A stretch of 64,000 bases of DNA from Erythrobacter sp. (GTDB lineage Bacteria > Pseudomonadota > Alphaproteobacteria > Sphingomonadales > Sphingomonadaceae): positions 1 to 64,000 of the forward strand of contig DAICXZ010000009.1 of assembly GCA_027311945.1 (NCBI GenBank). The letters run 5' to 3'. A model generated the notes under the pieces. It saw only the letters and a program-made list of their open reading frames with translations, ran no database searches and had not been told where the DNA came from. Positions 53,857 through 64,000 of the stretch are shown here, piece by piece (the stretch's first letter is position 1; the number at the start of each line of letters is the position of its first letter). The position numbers and the translations under genes were made by a program.

Positions 53857-55755
53857 ATGGCGCTTTCCCCGCAATGGCTGGATGAACTCAAGACGCGAAC
53901 CACGCTGTCCGCGCTGATCATGCGCACCACCAAGCTCACGCGCGCGGGCAACGAGTGGAAGGCGTGTTGCCCGTTCCATTCAGAAAAGACGCCCAGCTTC
54001 TACGTCAACGACGCCAAGGGGTTCTACCACTGCTTCGGCTGTCAGGCCCATGGCAGCGCGATCGACTGGATGATGCAGCAGCACGGCCTGGAATTCATGG
54101 ACGCGGTGAAGGAGCTTGCCGTTTCCGCCGGGATGGACGTGCCCGCCCCCGATCCGCAGGCCGCCCGCCGGGCCGAGGAGCGCGCTTCGCTGCATGACGT
54201 GATGCTGGCAGCGCAGGAATGGCTGGTGGCAAACCTGCGCCAGCCCGTGGGCGCGAAGGCGCGCGACTATCTTGCCTCGCGCGGATTTTCGGACGCCATC
54301 TGCCGGGAGTTCGGCTTCGGCTATGCGCCTGATGAGCGGCAGGCGCTGAAACAGGCGCTGGGCAAGTTCGAAGAGCAGATGCTGATCGAGGCAGGCCTGC
54401 GCATCGCCGTCGACGATAAAGAGCCCTACGACCGCTTCCGCGACCGGCTGATGCTCCCCATTCAGGACGCGCGCGGGCGGGTAATCGCCTTCGGCGGGCG
54501 TATTCTCGAAAAGCGTGAGGGCGCGCCAAAGTACCTCAACAGCCCCGACACCCCGCTGTTCGACAAGAGCCGCACGCTTTACAACCTCCACCGCGCCGCC
54601 CCCGCTGCCCGCAAAAGCGGACGCCTGATCGCGGTCGAAGGCTATATGGATGTGATCGCGCTGGCGGCGGCAGGTTTTGCCGAGGCGGTCGCGCCGATGG
54701 GCACCGCGCTTACCGAGCAGCAAATCGAACTGATGTGGCGCGCCTGCGAAAAGCCGGTGCTGTGTTTTGATGGCGACGCGGCGGGCCAGCGCGCGGCGAT
54801 GAAGGCAGTGGTGCGCGCCCTGCCGCTGCTGCGCCCCGGGCATACCTTGCAGATCGTCACCCTGCCCGAGGGTCTCGACCCGGACGACCTCATCAAGGAG
54901 CGCGGCAAGGCGGCGATGGGCAAGCTGCTCGATGCGCCGCGCTCGATGATCGACCTGATCTGGACCCACGAGAGCGCCGCTGCCCCCCTCGCCTCGCCCG
55001 AAGACAAGGCGGGTCTGAAGGCGCGGCTGCTGGCCCACGTCGATACCATCGCCGACAGTGATATCCGCGCGCTCTATCGGCGCGAGTTGCTCGACCGATA
55101 TGGCGCCTTCGCCTTTCCGCCGCGTGAGGCGAGGCAAGCCAATCGCCCTGCCTGGCAAGGGCGCCCCGGACAGCGTCCGGCAGCACCCGCGCGAATGGAC
55201 CCGCAACACGCTGCAAACCTGCGCAAGTCTGCCGAGGGGGCCTCGCGCGATGTTCTCACCCGCGCGGTTCTGCATGGATTCCTGCGCTGCCCCGAGCTGA
55301 TTTCCGCCCATGCCGACAGTCTGTTCGAACTGGCCAGAGCCCTGCCGCACCTCGCCCCGCTCGTAGACAATCTCATCGATCGTGCGGAAAGTCTTGAAGC
55401 GGGCGAAAATTTGCCCATATTCGATCCAGACAGCGTTCCGCCGCCGCCGGATAACACCCGTTTCTCCTTCCTCGTCGAAGGATCAGATCCGGTAGAAGTG
55501 CGCGAGGACCTTGCCGAAGCGGTTTCGTTGCTGGTCGAAAGGCCAGCGCTGGAGGCTGCAATAAAGGCGGTCACCGCCCGATTCGATGCCGATCCTGAAG
55601 GCGCGTTTGCCGAGCAGCAGCTGCTCCGCAAACGAAAGCTGGAAATTGAGGAACGTATCGGGCAGATGGCCAGAAAACGGGCCGCAGCTTACGCGGTAGA
55701 TACACCAACGCCCGACGGTGCCGATACATCGGAAGGCGCGAGCGAAACGGAATAA
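53857..55755 (+). CDS. dnaG: DNA primase
   Basis: The protein is 632 residues. The CHC2 zinc finger (CCPFHSEKTPSFYVNDAKGFYHCFGCQAHG) is at about residues 38-67, followed by the catalytic core (IQDARGRVIAFGGRIL) and Toprim domain (GYMDVIALAAAGF, CFDGDAAGQRAA, PEGLDPDDLI). The C-terminal third carries the DnaB-helicase-binding helical domain. It synthesises RNA primers at the replication fork. It is followed by rpoD nine bases downstream. Confidence 0.97.
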   Translation: MALSPQWLDELKTRTTLSALIMRTTKLTRAGNEWKACCPFHSEKTPSFYVNDAKGFYHCFGCQAHGSAIDWMMQQHGLEFMDAVKELAVSAGMDVPAPDPQAARRAEERASLHDVMLAAQEWLVANLRQPVGAKARDYLASRGFSDAICREFGFGYAPDERQALKQALGKFEEQMLIEAGLRIAVDDKEPYDRFRDRLMLPIQDARGRVIAFGGRILEKREGAPKYLNSPDTPLFDKSRTLYNLHRAAPAARKSGRLIAVEGYMDVIALAAAGFAEAVAPMGTALTEQQIELMWRACEKPVLCFDGDAAGQRAAMKAVVRALPLLRPGHTLQIVTLPEGLDPDDLIKERGKAAMGKLLDAPRSMIDLIWTHESAAAPLASPEDKAGLKARLLAHVDTIADSDIRALYRRELLDRYGAFAFPPREARQANRPAWQGRPGQRPAAPARMDPQHAANLRKSAEGASRDVLTRAVLHGFLRCPELISAHADSLFELARALPHLAPLVDNLIDRAESLEAGENLPIFDPDSVPPPPDNTRFSFLVEGSDPVEVREDLAEAVSLLVERPALEAAIKAVTARFDADPEGAFAEQQLLRKRKLEIEERIGQMARKRAAAYAVDTPTPDGADTSEGASETE

Positions 55756-55764
55756 AGCACTATT

Positions 55765-57795
<2,031 letters not shown>

Positions 57796-57804
57796 AGTGT
57801 TGGT

Positions 57805-57830
57805 GGGCGGCTTGCCTTCGTGCGCCGCCC
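57805..57830 (+). terminator. Possible hairpin terminator after rpoD
   Basis: GGGCGGC and GCCGCCC form a seven-base-pair stem around a 12-base loop, 10 bases after the rpoD stop. There is no T-run, so it may only be a weak or factor-dependent terminator. Confidence 0.35.
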
Positions 57831-57877
57831 CTCGCCTTTCCGGTGAGCCCGGCCTAAACCAAAAAGCCAGCCTGCGC

Positions 57878-59665
57878 TCAGCAGCAGCAAAGCGCTACAA
57901 TGGCGATGCCTTCGGGCGCGCGTTTCGCCTGCTTCTTGCCTCGGCTCAGCCGCTCTTCAATATCCGCGATTGAGCAGGGGTTTGTCCCGGCGGGCAGATG
58001 CAGCACCGATGCGGAGACTCTCAGCATCGGAAACAGACGCTCGCTGCCATAGCGGTCGAGCGCGAGAATGCCGCCGCGTTCGCGGTCTTCGGCGCTGTAC
58101 AGTGATGAGGCATCGGACGCGAACTTTGCGCGGATTTCTTGGATGATCTGCAGCGCTTCTCGTGGCTCTGCTTCCACGGCAAGAAAGAAATCATCTCCGC
58201 CGATATGGGCAGCAAAGAGATCGGTCCGGCGCGCAACGTCCTTGAGCTGATCGGCGAACATCATCAGTGCACGGTCGCCCATGCTGAAGCCGTAGCAGTC
58301 GTTGAACGCCTTGAAGTGGTCGAAGTCGAAGTAGACGATCGAGGTCGCCGCGGGCGTTTGGGTGACGTCGCCCAGCTTGCGGGTGATGGCCCGATTGCCG
58401 GGCAGCTGCGTCAGAGGATTGGCGTCGCGCGCGATTGACACTGCGCGATCGAGCGCCAGGCGCATCAGCGCGTGGTTCGAAAGGTAACCGACATAGGCGC
58501 CTTCGTCGGCGAGCATGATGCCGCGCGCCGAATTGGTGTCGACATAGCTGTTGAGGATCTGTTCGACCGAGCCGGTGGCATGGGCAATCGGACAGTTGCG
58601 CACGAACGATCCGATCCGCGGTGCCGAGGCCTTGTTCGCCATCAGCGCACGCCCGAATTCCGAGCTGCGATAGGAAAAGAAGTCTTCCTCGTAGACGACA
58701 CCGACCAGCATGCCCGTTTCGTCAATTGCGGGGGCCAGCGGCAGGTCCGGATTTTCCTCGAAGAACGTTTCGAGCTTGGCCAGAGAATCGGTCGTGAGCA
58801 TAGGCGGCGCCTTGTTGAGCAGCAGGCCGACATCCTCGTCCATATGCCCGATGGTCACTTGCGTCACACAGCGGGTGTAGTTCTGCGTCAGCTTGCGCAG
58901 CTCGGTGGTCGGGCGGGCAATGTGGTAGCCTTGCGCAAAGTCGCAGCCCAGATCGCGCACCATGCGGAAGTCTTCCTCGCACTCGACCCCCTCGGCCACC
59001 GTCTGGAAGCCGAGCGAATGGGCAAGTCCGCAAAGCTTGGAAACCACTGCCTGCTGGCGCTGGTTCGTGGCGATCGAGAAGACGAAGCTCTGGTCGATCT
59101 TCACATAGTTCGGCTCCACCCGAAGCAGCAGGTGAAGGCCGGACATGCCGGTTCCGAAATCGTCGAGCGCGGTGTGCATTCCGCAGCCGGAAAGCTGCTT
59201 CGAAAGGTCAATCAGGTTGGTCCAGTTACGCAGTTGGTAGCGCTCGGAAATCTCAAGGCAGATGGCTCCGGGCGGAAGACTGCGCGGGCGCAGGAGATCA
59301 CGCATGAGGTCGGGCGAAAGGCAATCGCCCTCGTAAAGCCGGCCATCCAGGTTGCAGAACAGTCGCGTGGAGGCGGCTGCTTCGTAGCATGCGAACTTGG
59401 CGATCGCGTTGTCGAGGATTGCACTTTCTGCGCGCTGCAAATCCCTCGTGTCGGACATCGCTTCGAGCAGGTCGATGATCGAGGCAAACGGCGTTGCCGT
59501 GGTCCGGGCCAGGGCCTCGAAGCCATGCACGGCAAGTGTCTTGGTGCTGACGATCGGCTGATAGGCGAAGTCGACGCTGCCCACGCTATCAAGCGCCAAC
59601 TGGGCACGCCCTTTGTCTTTAACTGTCGAAGGCGGGGATGCCACCTTACCGGCTCTTGTTGCCAC
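57878..59665 (-). CDS. EAL-CBS-GGDEF cyclic-di-GMP enzyme
   Basis: The protein is 595 residues. The N-terminal EAL domain (about 28-265) keeps HGFEALART and ALDDFGTGMSGLHLL, a middle domain of about 290-430 resembles paired CBS-like modules (IDETGMLVGVVYEED, NSARGIMLADEGAYVGYLSNHALM), and the C-terminal GGDEF domain (about 440-595) has IVYFDFDHFKAFNDCYGF and AAHIGGDDFF. The signature loop is GGDDF, compatible with diguanylate cyclase activity. It may make or degrade c-di-GMP. No membrane helix is evident. Confidence 0.88.
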   Translation of the reverse strand: MATRAGKVASPPSTVKDKGRAQLALDSVGSVDFAYQPIVSTKTLAVHGFEALARTTATPFASIIDLLEAMSDTRDLQRAESAILDNAIAKFACYEAAASTRLFCNLDGRLYEGDCLSPDLMRDLLRPRSLPPGAICLEISERYQLRNWTNLIDLSKQLSGCGMHTALDDFGTGMSGLHLLLRVEPNYVKIDQSFVFSIATNQRQQAVVSKLCGLAHSLGFQTVAEGVECEEDFRMVRDLGCDFAQGYHIARPTTELRKLTQNYTRCVTQVTIGHMDEDVGLLLNKAPPMLTTDSLAKLETFFEENPDLPLAPAIDETGMLVGVVYEEDFFSYRSSEFGRALMANKASAPRIGSFVRNCPIAHATGSVEQILNSYVDTNSARGIMLADEGAYVGYLSNHALMRLALDRAVSIARDANPLTQLPGNRAITRKLGDVTQTPAATSIVYFDFDHFKAFNDCYGFSMGDRALMMFADQLKDVARRTDLFAAHIGGDDFFLAVEAEPREALQIIQEIRAKFASDASSLYSAEDRERGGILALDRYGSERLFPMLRVSASVLHLPAGTNPCSIADIEERLSRGKKQAKRAPEGIAIVALCCC

Positions 59666-59761
59666 GCTGCGACCCTAATCTCACTAATCGATGAGTAGGT
59701 TTGCCAGCTAAGCCGTATAAGTAAATTTACGGTGTCCAAGCCCTCGGCCCAATACGTAAGC

Positions 59762-60169
59762 TCAACTTTCAGGAACCCAGACGGCCCCCTTGATATGGTG
59801 AATGAACCCCTCTGCACCGACGATGTAGTGGATGTAGAACTCAACGGGCACAGTCATCCCGACCGGGATCGGGGTCATGCCGGAATAGCCGCGCTCGTCG
59901 AGCTGCGCCTGCGAAAGCTCCTGCAGGCCGGTGAACTGGATGACGACATTGGCCACAAAGCCGTTGGTGCCCGCAAAGAACCCCTTGAACTCGACTTCCT
60001 CACGGCAGAAAGCATGGAAGAAGGCGTAAAACGCGCGAAAAGCCGCCTTGCCGCGCACCGCAAAGCCGGCGTTCTCAAGCACGAAATCGTCGGCGAAGAA
60101 TGTCTCCAGCGTCGCATAATCCTGCGCGTTGAAAGCCTCGATATAGCGGTGATAATCGTCTTCGGTCAT
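59762..60169 (-). CDS. SnoaL-like/NTF2-fold protein
   Basis: The protein is 135 residues: YHRYIEAFNAQDYATLETFFADDFVLENAGFAVRGKAAFRAFYAFFHAF, then beta strands (VVIQFTGLQELSQAQLDERGYSG, VEFYIHYIVGAEGFIHHIKGAVW). This is the SnoaL/NTF2 cone fold. Members are hydrolases, isomerases or ligand-binding proteins. A catalytic residue set cannot be assigned. It is monocistronic by appearance. Confidence 0.7.
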   Translation of the reverse strand: MTEDDYHRYIEAFNAQDYATLETFFADDFVLENAGFAVRGKAAFRAFYAFFHAFCREEVEFKGFFAGTNGFVANVVIQFTGLQELSQAQLDERGYSGMTPIPVGMTVPVEFYIHYIVGAEGFIHHIKGAVWVPES

Positions 60170-60311
60170 GCGGCAGGCTCCTCTCCCGGCACAGCATATA
60201 GGTGAGCCATGGGGTACAAAAGGCTATTTGCGGTAGTCACTGGCGCGAAGTGCTCCTATTGGCTCGCGCACACGAGTCCTTGTTCAGAGAAGACCGCCGG
60301 AAGAGTTCACC

Positions 60312-60755
60312 ATGCGCATTGCCATCGCATCCGACCACGCTGCCTTCGATCTAAAGGCGCAGTTACGCGACTGGTTGATCGACGAGGGCCACGAGGTCGC
60401 TGACCTCGGCCCCGATAGCGACGACCGGGTCGACTACCCTGATTTTGGTTACCTGCTGGCCGGCGTCGTCGCCGATGGCACCGCCGAACGCGGCATTGCG
60501 CTGTGCGGCAGCGGGATCGGCATTTCGATGGCGGTCAACCGCAACCCGGCGCTGCGCTGCGCGCTGGTGTCCGAGCCGCTTTCTGCCGCCCTCGCGCGCG
60601 AACACAACGATGCCAATTGCATCGCGATGGGTGCGCGGCTGACCGGGATCGACATGGCGAAGGCCTGCATCACCGCTTTCCTCGAAACCGAGTTCGGCGG
60701 TGGCCGCCATGCCGGTCGCGTCGAAAAACTCTCCAATCCGACCCAAGAGTCCTGA
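60312..60755 (+). CDS. rpiB: Ribose-5-phosphate isomerase B
   Basis: The protein is 147 residues: [64 protein letters not shown] (Cys nucleophile region), [20 protein letters not shown]. It interconverts ribose-5- and ribulose-5-phosphate. It is followed by glyA after one base, so the two are co-transcribed. Confidence 0.96.
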   Translation: MRIAIASDHAAFDLKAQLRDWLIDEGHEVADLGPDSDDRVDYPDFGYLLAGVVADGTAERGIALCGSGIGISMAVNRNPALRCALVSEPLSAALAREHNDANCIAMGARLTGIDMAKACITAFLETEFGGGRHAGRVEKLSNPTQES

Positions 60756-60756
60756 T

Positions 60757-62070
60757 ATGTCCACTATTGCAGCCCCCAGCCCTACCGAAGCCCTCAACCG
60801 TTTCTGGAGCGAAAGCCTCGAACAGGCCGATCCCGAAGTATTCGGCACGATCCGCCGCGAACTGGGCCGCCAGCGCGATCGGATCGAGCTGATCGCGAGC
60901 GAGAACATCGCCAGCCCCGCCGTGCTCGAAGCGACCGGCTCGGTGTTCACCAACAAGTATGCCGAAGGCTACCCGGGCAAGCGCTATTACGGCGGCTGCG
61001 AATTTGCCGATGAGGTGGAAACCCTCGCCATCGAGCGCGCGAAGCAGCTGTTCGGGTGCAACTTTGCCAATGTGCAGCCCAACTCGGGCAGCCAGATGAA
61101 TCAGGCGGTGTTCCTCGCCCTGCTCAATCCGGGCGACACCTTCCTCGGGCTTGACCTTGCCAGCGGCGGGCACCTCACCCACGGCTCGCCGGTCAACATG
61201 AGCGGCAAGTGGTTCAACGCGGTGCCCTACGGCGTGCGCCGCGAGGACGAGCGGCTCGACATGGATCAGGTCCGCGAGCTGGCGCACAAGCACAAACCCA
61301 AGCTGATCATTTCGGGCGGCACGGCCTATCCGCGCCTGTGGGACTTTGCCGCTTTCCGCGAAATCGCCGACGAGGTCGGCGCTTACCTGCTGGCCGATAT
61401 GAGCCATTTCTCGGGCCTGGTGGCGGGCGGGATGCACCCCAACCCGTTCCCCCATGCCCACATCGTCACCTCAACCACGCACAAGTCGATGCGCGGTCCG
61501 CGTTCCGGGATCATCCTGTGGAACGACGAGGAACTGACCAAGCCGCTCAACATGGCGGTGTTCCCCGGTATGCAGGGCGGCCCGCTGATGCACGTGATCG
61601 CGGGCAAGGCCGTGGCCTTTGGCGAGGCGCTGCGGCCCGAGTTCAAGGCCTATGCCGCCGCCGTGGTCGAGAACGCCAAGGCGCTCGCCGCCAGCCTCGA
61701 AGAGAACGGCCTGCGCGTCGTTTCGGGCGGAACCGACAACCACCTGATGCTGGTCGACCTCACCGCCCCCGATGTAACCGGAAAGGCGGCCGAGAAGGGC
61801 CTCGATCGCGCTTTCCTCACCTGCAACAAGAACGGTATCCCGTTCGATACCCGTTCGCCCTTCGTGACCAGCGGCATTCGCCTTGGCGCGCCGGCGGGCA
61901 CCACGCGCGGGTTCGGTCCGGCCGAGTTCCGCAAGATTGGCGGGCTGATCGCCGACGTCGTCAACGGCATGAGCCGCAACGGCGAGGAAGGCGATGCGCA
62001 GATTGAAGAGCGCGTGCAGCGCGAAGTCAGCGAGATGTGCGCGGCCTTCCCGGTCTATCCGGGCCGGTAA
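60757..62070 (+). CDS. glyA: Serine hydroxymethyltransferase
   Basis: From the ATG at 60757 ([17 protein letters not shown]) the protein is 437 residues. The frame continues upstream into rpiB without homology. Hallmarks are [67 protein letters not shown], and [17 protein letters not shown] with the PLP-binding lysine. It interconverts serine and glycine with transfer of a one-carbon unit to tetrahydrofolate. Confidence 0.98.
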   Translation: MSTIAAPSPTEALNRFWSESLEQADPEVFGTIRRELGRQRDRIELIASENIASPAVLEATGSVFTNKYAEGYPGKRYYGGCEFADEVETLAIERAKQLFGCNFANVQPNSGSQMNQAVFLALLNPGDTFLGLDLASGGHLTHGSPVNMSGKWFNAVPYGVRREDERLDMDQVRELAHKHKPKLIISGGTAYPRLWDFAAFREIADEVGAYLLADMSHFSGLVAGGMHPNPFPHAHIVTSTTHKSMRGPRSGIILWNDEELTKPLNMAVFPGMQGGPLMHVIAGKAVAFGEALRPEFKAYAAAVVENAKALAASLEENGLRVVSGGTDNHLMLVDLTAPDVTGKAAEKGLDRAFLTCNKNGIPFDTRSPFVTSGIRLGAPAGTTRGFGPAEFRKIGGLIADVVNGMSRNGEEGDAQIEERVQREVSEMCAAFPVYPGR

Positions 62071-62085
62071 CGGGGCCGGTAATCG

Positions 62086-62556
62086 ATGCGCTGTCCGTTC
62101 TGCGCCCATGACAACAGCCAGGTAAAGGACTCGCGCCCGACCGAGGACAACTCGGCGATCCGCCGCCGTCGCCAGTGCGAAAGCTGCGGCGCGCGGTTCA
62201 CCACTTTCGAACGCGTGCAGCTGCGCGAGGTAACGGTGGTGAAATCGGGCGACCGGCGTCAGCCGTTCGATCGCACCAAGCTGGAGCAGTCGGTCACGCT
62301 CGCCTGCCGCAAACGCAGCGTCGAGCCGGAGCGGATTGCGCAACTTGTGTCAGGCATTCAGCGTCAGGTGGAGACGGCGGGCGAAAGCGAGGTCGCCTCG
62401 TCGCGCATCGGCGAGATGGTGATGGAAGGGCTGAAGCAGCTCGATTCGGTTGCCTATATCCGCTTCGCCAGCGTCTACCGCGATTTCTCCGAGGCGCGCG
62501 ACTTCGAGGAGTTTGCGAGCACGGTGCAGGATGCCGCCGGAAAGCCGAATGACTGA
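62086..62556 (+). CDS. nrdR: Transcriptional repressor NrdR
   Basis: The protein is 156 residues. It has the N-terminal zinc ribbon ([46 protein letters not shown]) and the ATP-cone domain ([45 protein letters not shown]). It represses ribonucleotide reductase genes when dATP is bound. It overlaps the following methyltransferase by eight bases, the common alphaproteobacterial arrangement after glyA. Confidence 0.97.
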   Translation: MRCPFCAHDNSQVKDSRPTEDNSAIRRRRQCESCGARFTTFERVQLREVTVVKSGDRRQPFDRTKLEQSVTLACRKRSVEPERIAQLVSGIQRQVETAGESEVASSRIGEMVMEGLKQLDSVAYIRFASVYRDFSEARDFEEFASTVQDAAGKPND

Positions 62557-63295
62557 GACCGGGCAACCCGTCATCGTTCTCGTCCGCCCGCAACTGGGCG
62601 AGAACATCGGCAAGGCCGCGCGTGCGATGCTCAACTTCGGGCTGACCGAGATGCGGCTCGTCGCCCCGCGCGATGGCTGGCCCAATCCCTCGGCAGGCCC
62701 GGCTGCGTCGGGTGCGGACATCGTCCTTGAACAGGCCAAGGTCTATGACACCACCGCCGAGGCCGTGGCCGACTGCGCGCATGTCTATGCCACCACGGTG
62801 CGCAAGCGCGGGGTGACCAAGCCGGTGGTGACGCCCGAAGGCGCGGCGGCGGAAATGATGCGCGCCGAGGGACGCTGCGCGGTGCTGTTCGGGCGCGAGG
62901 CCTCGGGGCTGGAAACGAGCGACGTGGCGCTTGCCCGCACGATCATCACCGCGCCGATCAATCCCCAGTTCGGCTCGCTCAATCTCGCGCAGGCCGTGAT
63001 GCTGGTGGTTTACGAGCTGTCGAAACACGCCGATCTCACCATGCCCACGGTGGAGGAGTTGCTTCCCCCGGCCCCGCAGGACGAGCTGGAGGGCCTGATC
63101 GGTCACTTCGAGAAACTGCTCGAACCGCGCCGCTACTTCTGGCCCGAACACCGCGCGGAGGTCACGCGCCGCACCTTGCGCGGTGTGCTGACGCGGCCGG
63201 GCTGGAACCACCTCGAAGTGCGCACCCTGCGCGGCGTGCTGAGCGCGCTCGAACGCCCCGAGGGCGAGCGCCACCGCGACGGTGACGAGCAATAA
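62549..63295 (+). CDS. trmJ: tRNA/rRNA methyltransferase of the SpoU/TrmJ family
   Basis: From the ATG at 62549 ([32 protein letters not shown]) the protein is 248 residues. The frame extends back into nrdR without homology. SPOUT-class motifs are [27 protein letters not shown]-like, [25 protein letters not shown] and [17 protein letters not shown]. TrmJ methylates the 2'-O of nucleotide 32 in some tRNAs. The exact target cannot be told from sequence, hence the symbol is tentative. Confidence 0.85.
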   Translation: MTETGQPVIVLVRPQLGENIGKAARAMLNFGLTEMRLVAPRDGWPNPSAGPAASGADIVLEQAKVYDTTAEAVADCAHVYATTVRKRGVTKPVVTPEGAAAEMMRAEGRCAVLFGREASGLETSDVALARTIITAPINPQFGSLNLAQAVMLVVYELSKHADLTMPTVEELLPPAPQDELEGLIGHFEKLLEPRRYFWPEHRAEVTRRTLRGVLTRPGWNHLEVRTLRGVLSALERPEGERHRDGDEQ

Positions 63296-63296
63296 C

Positions 63297-63324
63297 TTGA
63301 CTTTGGCCCGCGCGCAGCTATTTG
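63297..63324 (+). promoter_or_regulatory. Candidate sigma-70-type promoter of rpsD
   Basis: TTGACT and TATTTG are spaced 16 bases apart, directly after the trmJ stop and about 130 bases before the rpsD start. Both boxes match the consensus partly. Found by eye. Confidence 0.45.
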
Positions 63325-63456
63325 CGCGCCTTCGCGATTGATTGGCTCCGCATCCCGGTGAAGCGGTGGCCGCGTCTGGCAAGTCGGTCAGGCGGTGCGA
63401 TACCGGGTTGAAGCGCTGCCAGTGGGGCGGCGATAGCAAGTTGAAGGATACGTCTG

Positions 63457-64000
63457 ATGACGAAGCGCACCAGCGCCAAGCACAAACTCGACCGCCGGAT
63501 GGGCGAAAACATCTGGGGTCGCCCGAATTCGCCGGTTAACAAGCGTTCCTACGGCCCGGGCCAGCACGGCCAGCGCCGCAAGGGCAAGATGAGCGACTAT
63601 GGCCTGCAGCTGCGCGCCAAGCAGAAGCTCAAGGGCTACTACGGCGACGTGACGGAAAAGCAGTTCCGTAGCACCTACAAGCAAGCGGCCGCGATGAAGG
63701 GCGACGCCAGCCAGAACCTGATCGGCCTGCTCGAGCGTCGTCTCGACATGATCGTGTACCGCGCCAAGTTCGCGCCGACGATCTTTGCCGCTCGCCAGAT
63801 CGTTTCGCACGGCCACATCAAGGTCAATGGTGTGAAGTGCAACATCGCCAGCCGCCGTGTGGATGTGGGCGACGTGATTTCGCTGGGCGACAAGGCCAAG
63901 GAAATGGCGCTGGTGATTGAGGCGCAGAGCCTGCCCGAGCGTGAAATTCCCGAATATGTCGTTCCCGATGGCACCGACAAGGTGACCTTCAACCGCGTTC
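63457..64000 (+). CDS. rpsD: 30S ribosomal protein S4, 3' end beyond the window
   Basis: The sequence from the ATG at 63457 encodes [71 protein letters not shown], the S4 N-terminal domain, then the S4 RNA-binding domain ([45 protein letters not shown]). About 181 codons are inside the window, and the natural length is about 205. It nucleates assembly of the small subunit. Confidence 0.97.
   Translation, partial: MTKRTSAKHKLDRRMGENIWGRPNSPVNKRSYGPGQHGQRRKGKMSDYGLQLRAKQKLKGYYGDVTEKQFRSTYKQAAAMKGDASQNLIGLLERRLDMIVYRAKFAPTIFAARQIVSHGHIKVNGVKCNIASRRVDVGDVISLGDKAKEMALVIEAQSLPEREIPEYVVPDGTDKVTFNRV

Overview
The window looks like a chromosomal segment of an alphaproteobacterium of the order Sphingomonadales, probably Erythrobacteraceae or a close relative. 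The evidence is high GC, conserved housekeeping genes typical of that order (greA, carAB, yqeY, dnaG, rpoD, glyA, nrdR, trmJ, rpsD), an alphaproteobacterial EcfG-type promoter, and sphingomonad-style repeats. Assignment below order level is inference.

Bases 1 to about 22,900 are accessory DNA, best read as the right part of an integrated island. It starts in a truncated IS transposase and ends with a tyrosine integrase next to a 3' tRNA-Lys fragment (probable attachment site). In between are: a hydrolase and thioesterase pair; an EmrAB/OMF-type efflux operon whose outer-membrane gene is frameshifted and whose promoter side is occupied by an IS256-family element; a MarR regulator with an ABC1/UbiB-like kinase; a DUF6933 protein; a RES/Xre toxin-antitoxin pair; a large 'strawberry notch' methylase-helicase gene cut in two by a complete RIT (recombinase-in-trio) element; a CHC2/Toprim primase-like protein; and a lytic transglycosylase. 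Primase, helicase-methylase, transglycosylase and integrase together suggest an integrative conjugative element or a relative.

From 22.9 to 32.4 kb are two small conserved genes, a truncated TonB receptor, and an iron/siderophore uptake cluster read leftward: ECF sigma factor, FecR, TonB-dependent receptor, PepSY membrane protein, DUF3325, DUF4198, DUF3649 and TonB-like protein. From 32.6 to 37.5 kb a TetR regulator is divergent from a second, intact OMF/HlyD/DHA2 tripartite efflux operon. From 37.7 to 42.3 kb are an SDR, an FMN alpha-hydroxy-acid oxidase, and a riboflavin operon whose first gene fuses a helix-turn-helix domain to RibB and a degenerate GTP cyclohydrolase II domain. ATCACAT-type palindromes sit in front of this operon and again after it.

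From 42.5 to 64 kb the region is mostly core: YnfA, enolase, a four-gene YqjD/YqjE-like stress cluster preceded by an EcfG-type promoter, DUF4170, greA, carB, carA, yqeY, dnaG, rpoD, an EAL-GGDEF protein, rpiB, glyA, nrdR, a SpoU-family methyltransferase and rpsD (cut by the window end). Two features break this order. A DUF559 (Vsr-like) nuclease gene, flanked on each side by pairs of REP-like palindromes, has displaced the 5' end of a secreted-protein gene between carB and carA. A separate 81-bp palindromic repeat is inserted in frame inside carA. These two and the RIT element in the helicase gene are the most interesting signals in the window.
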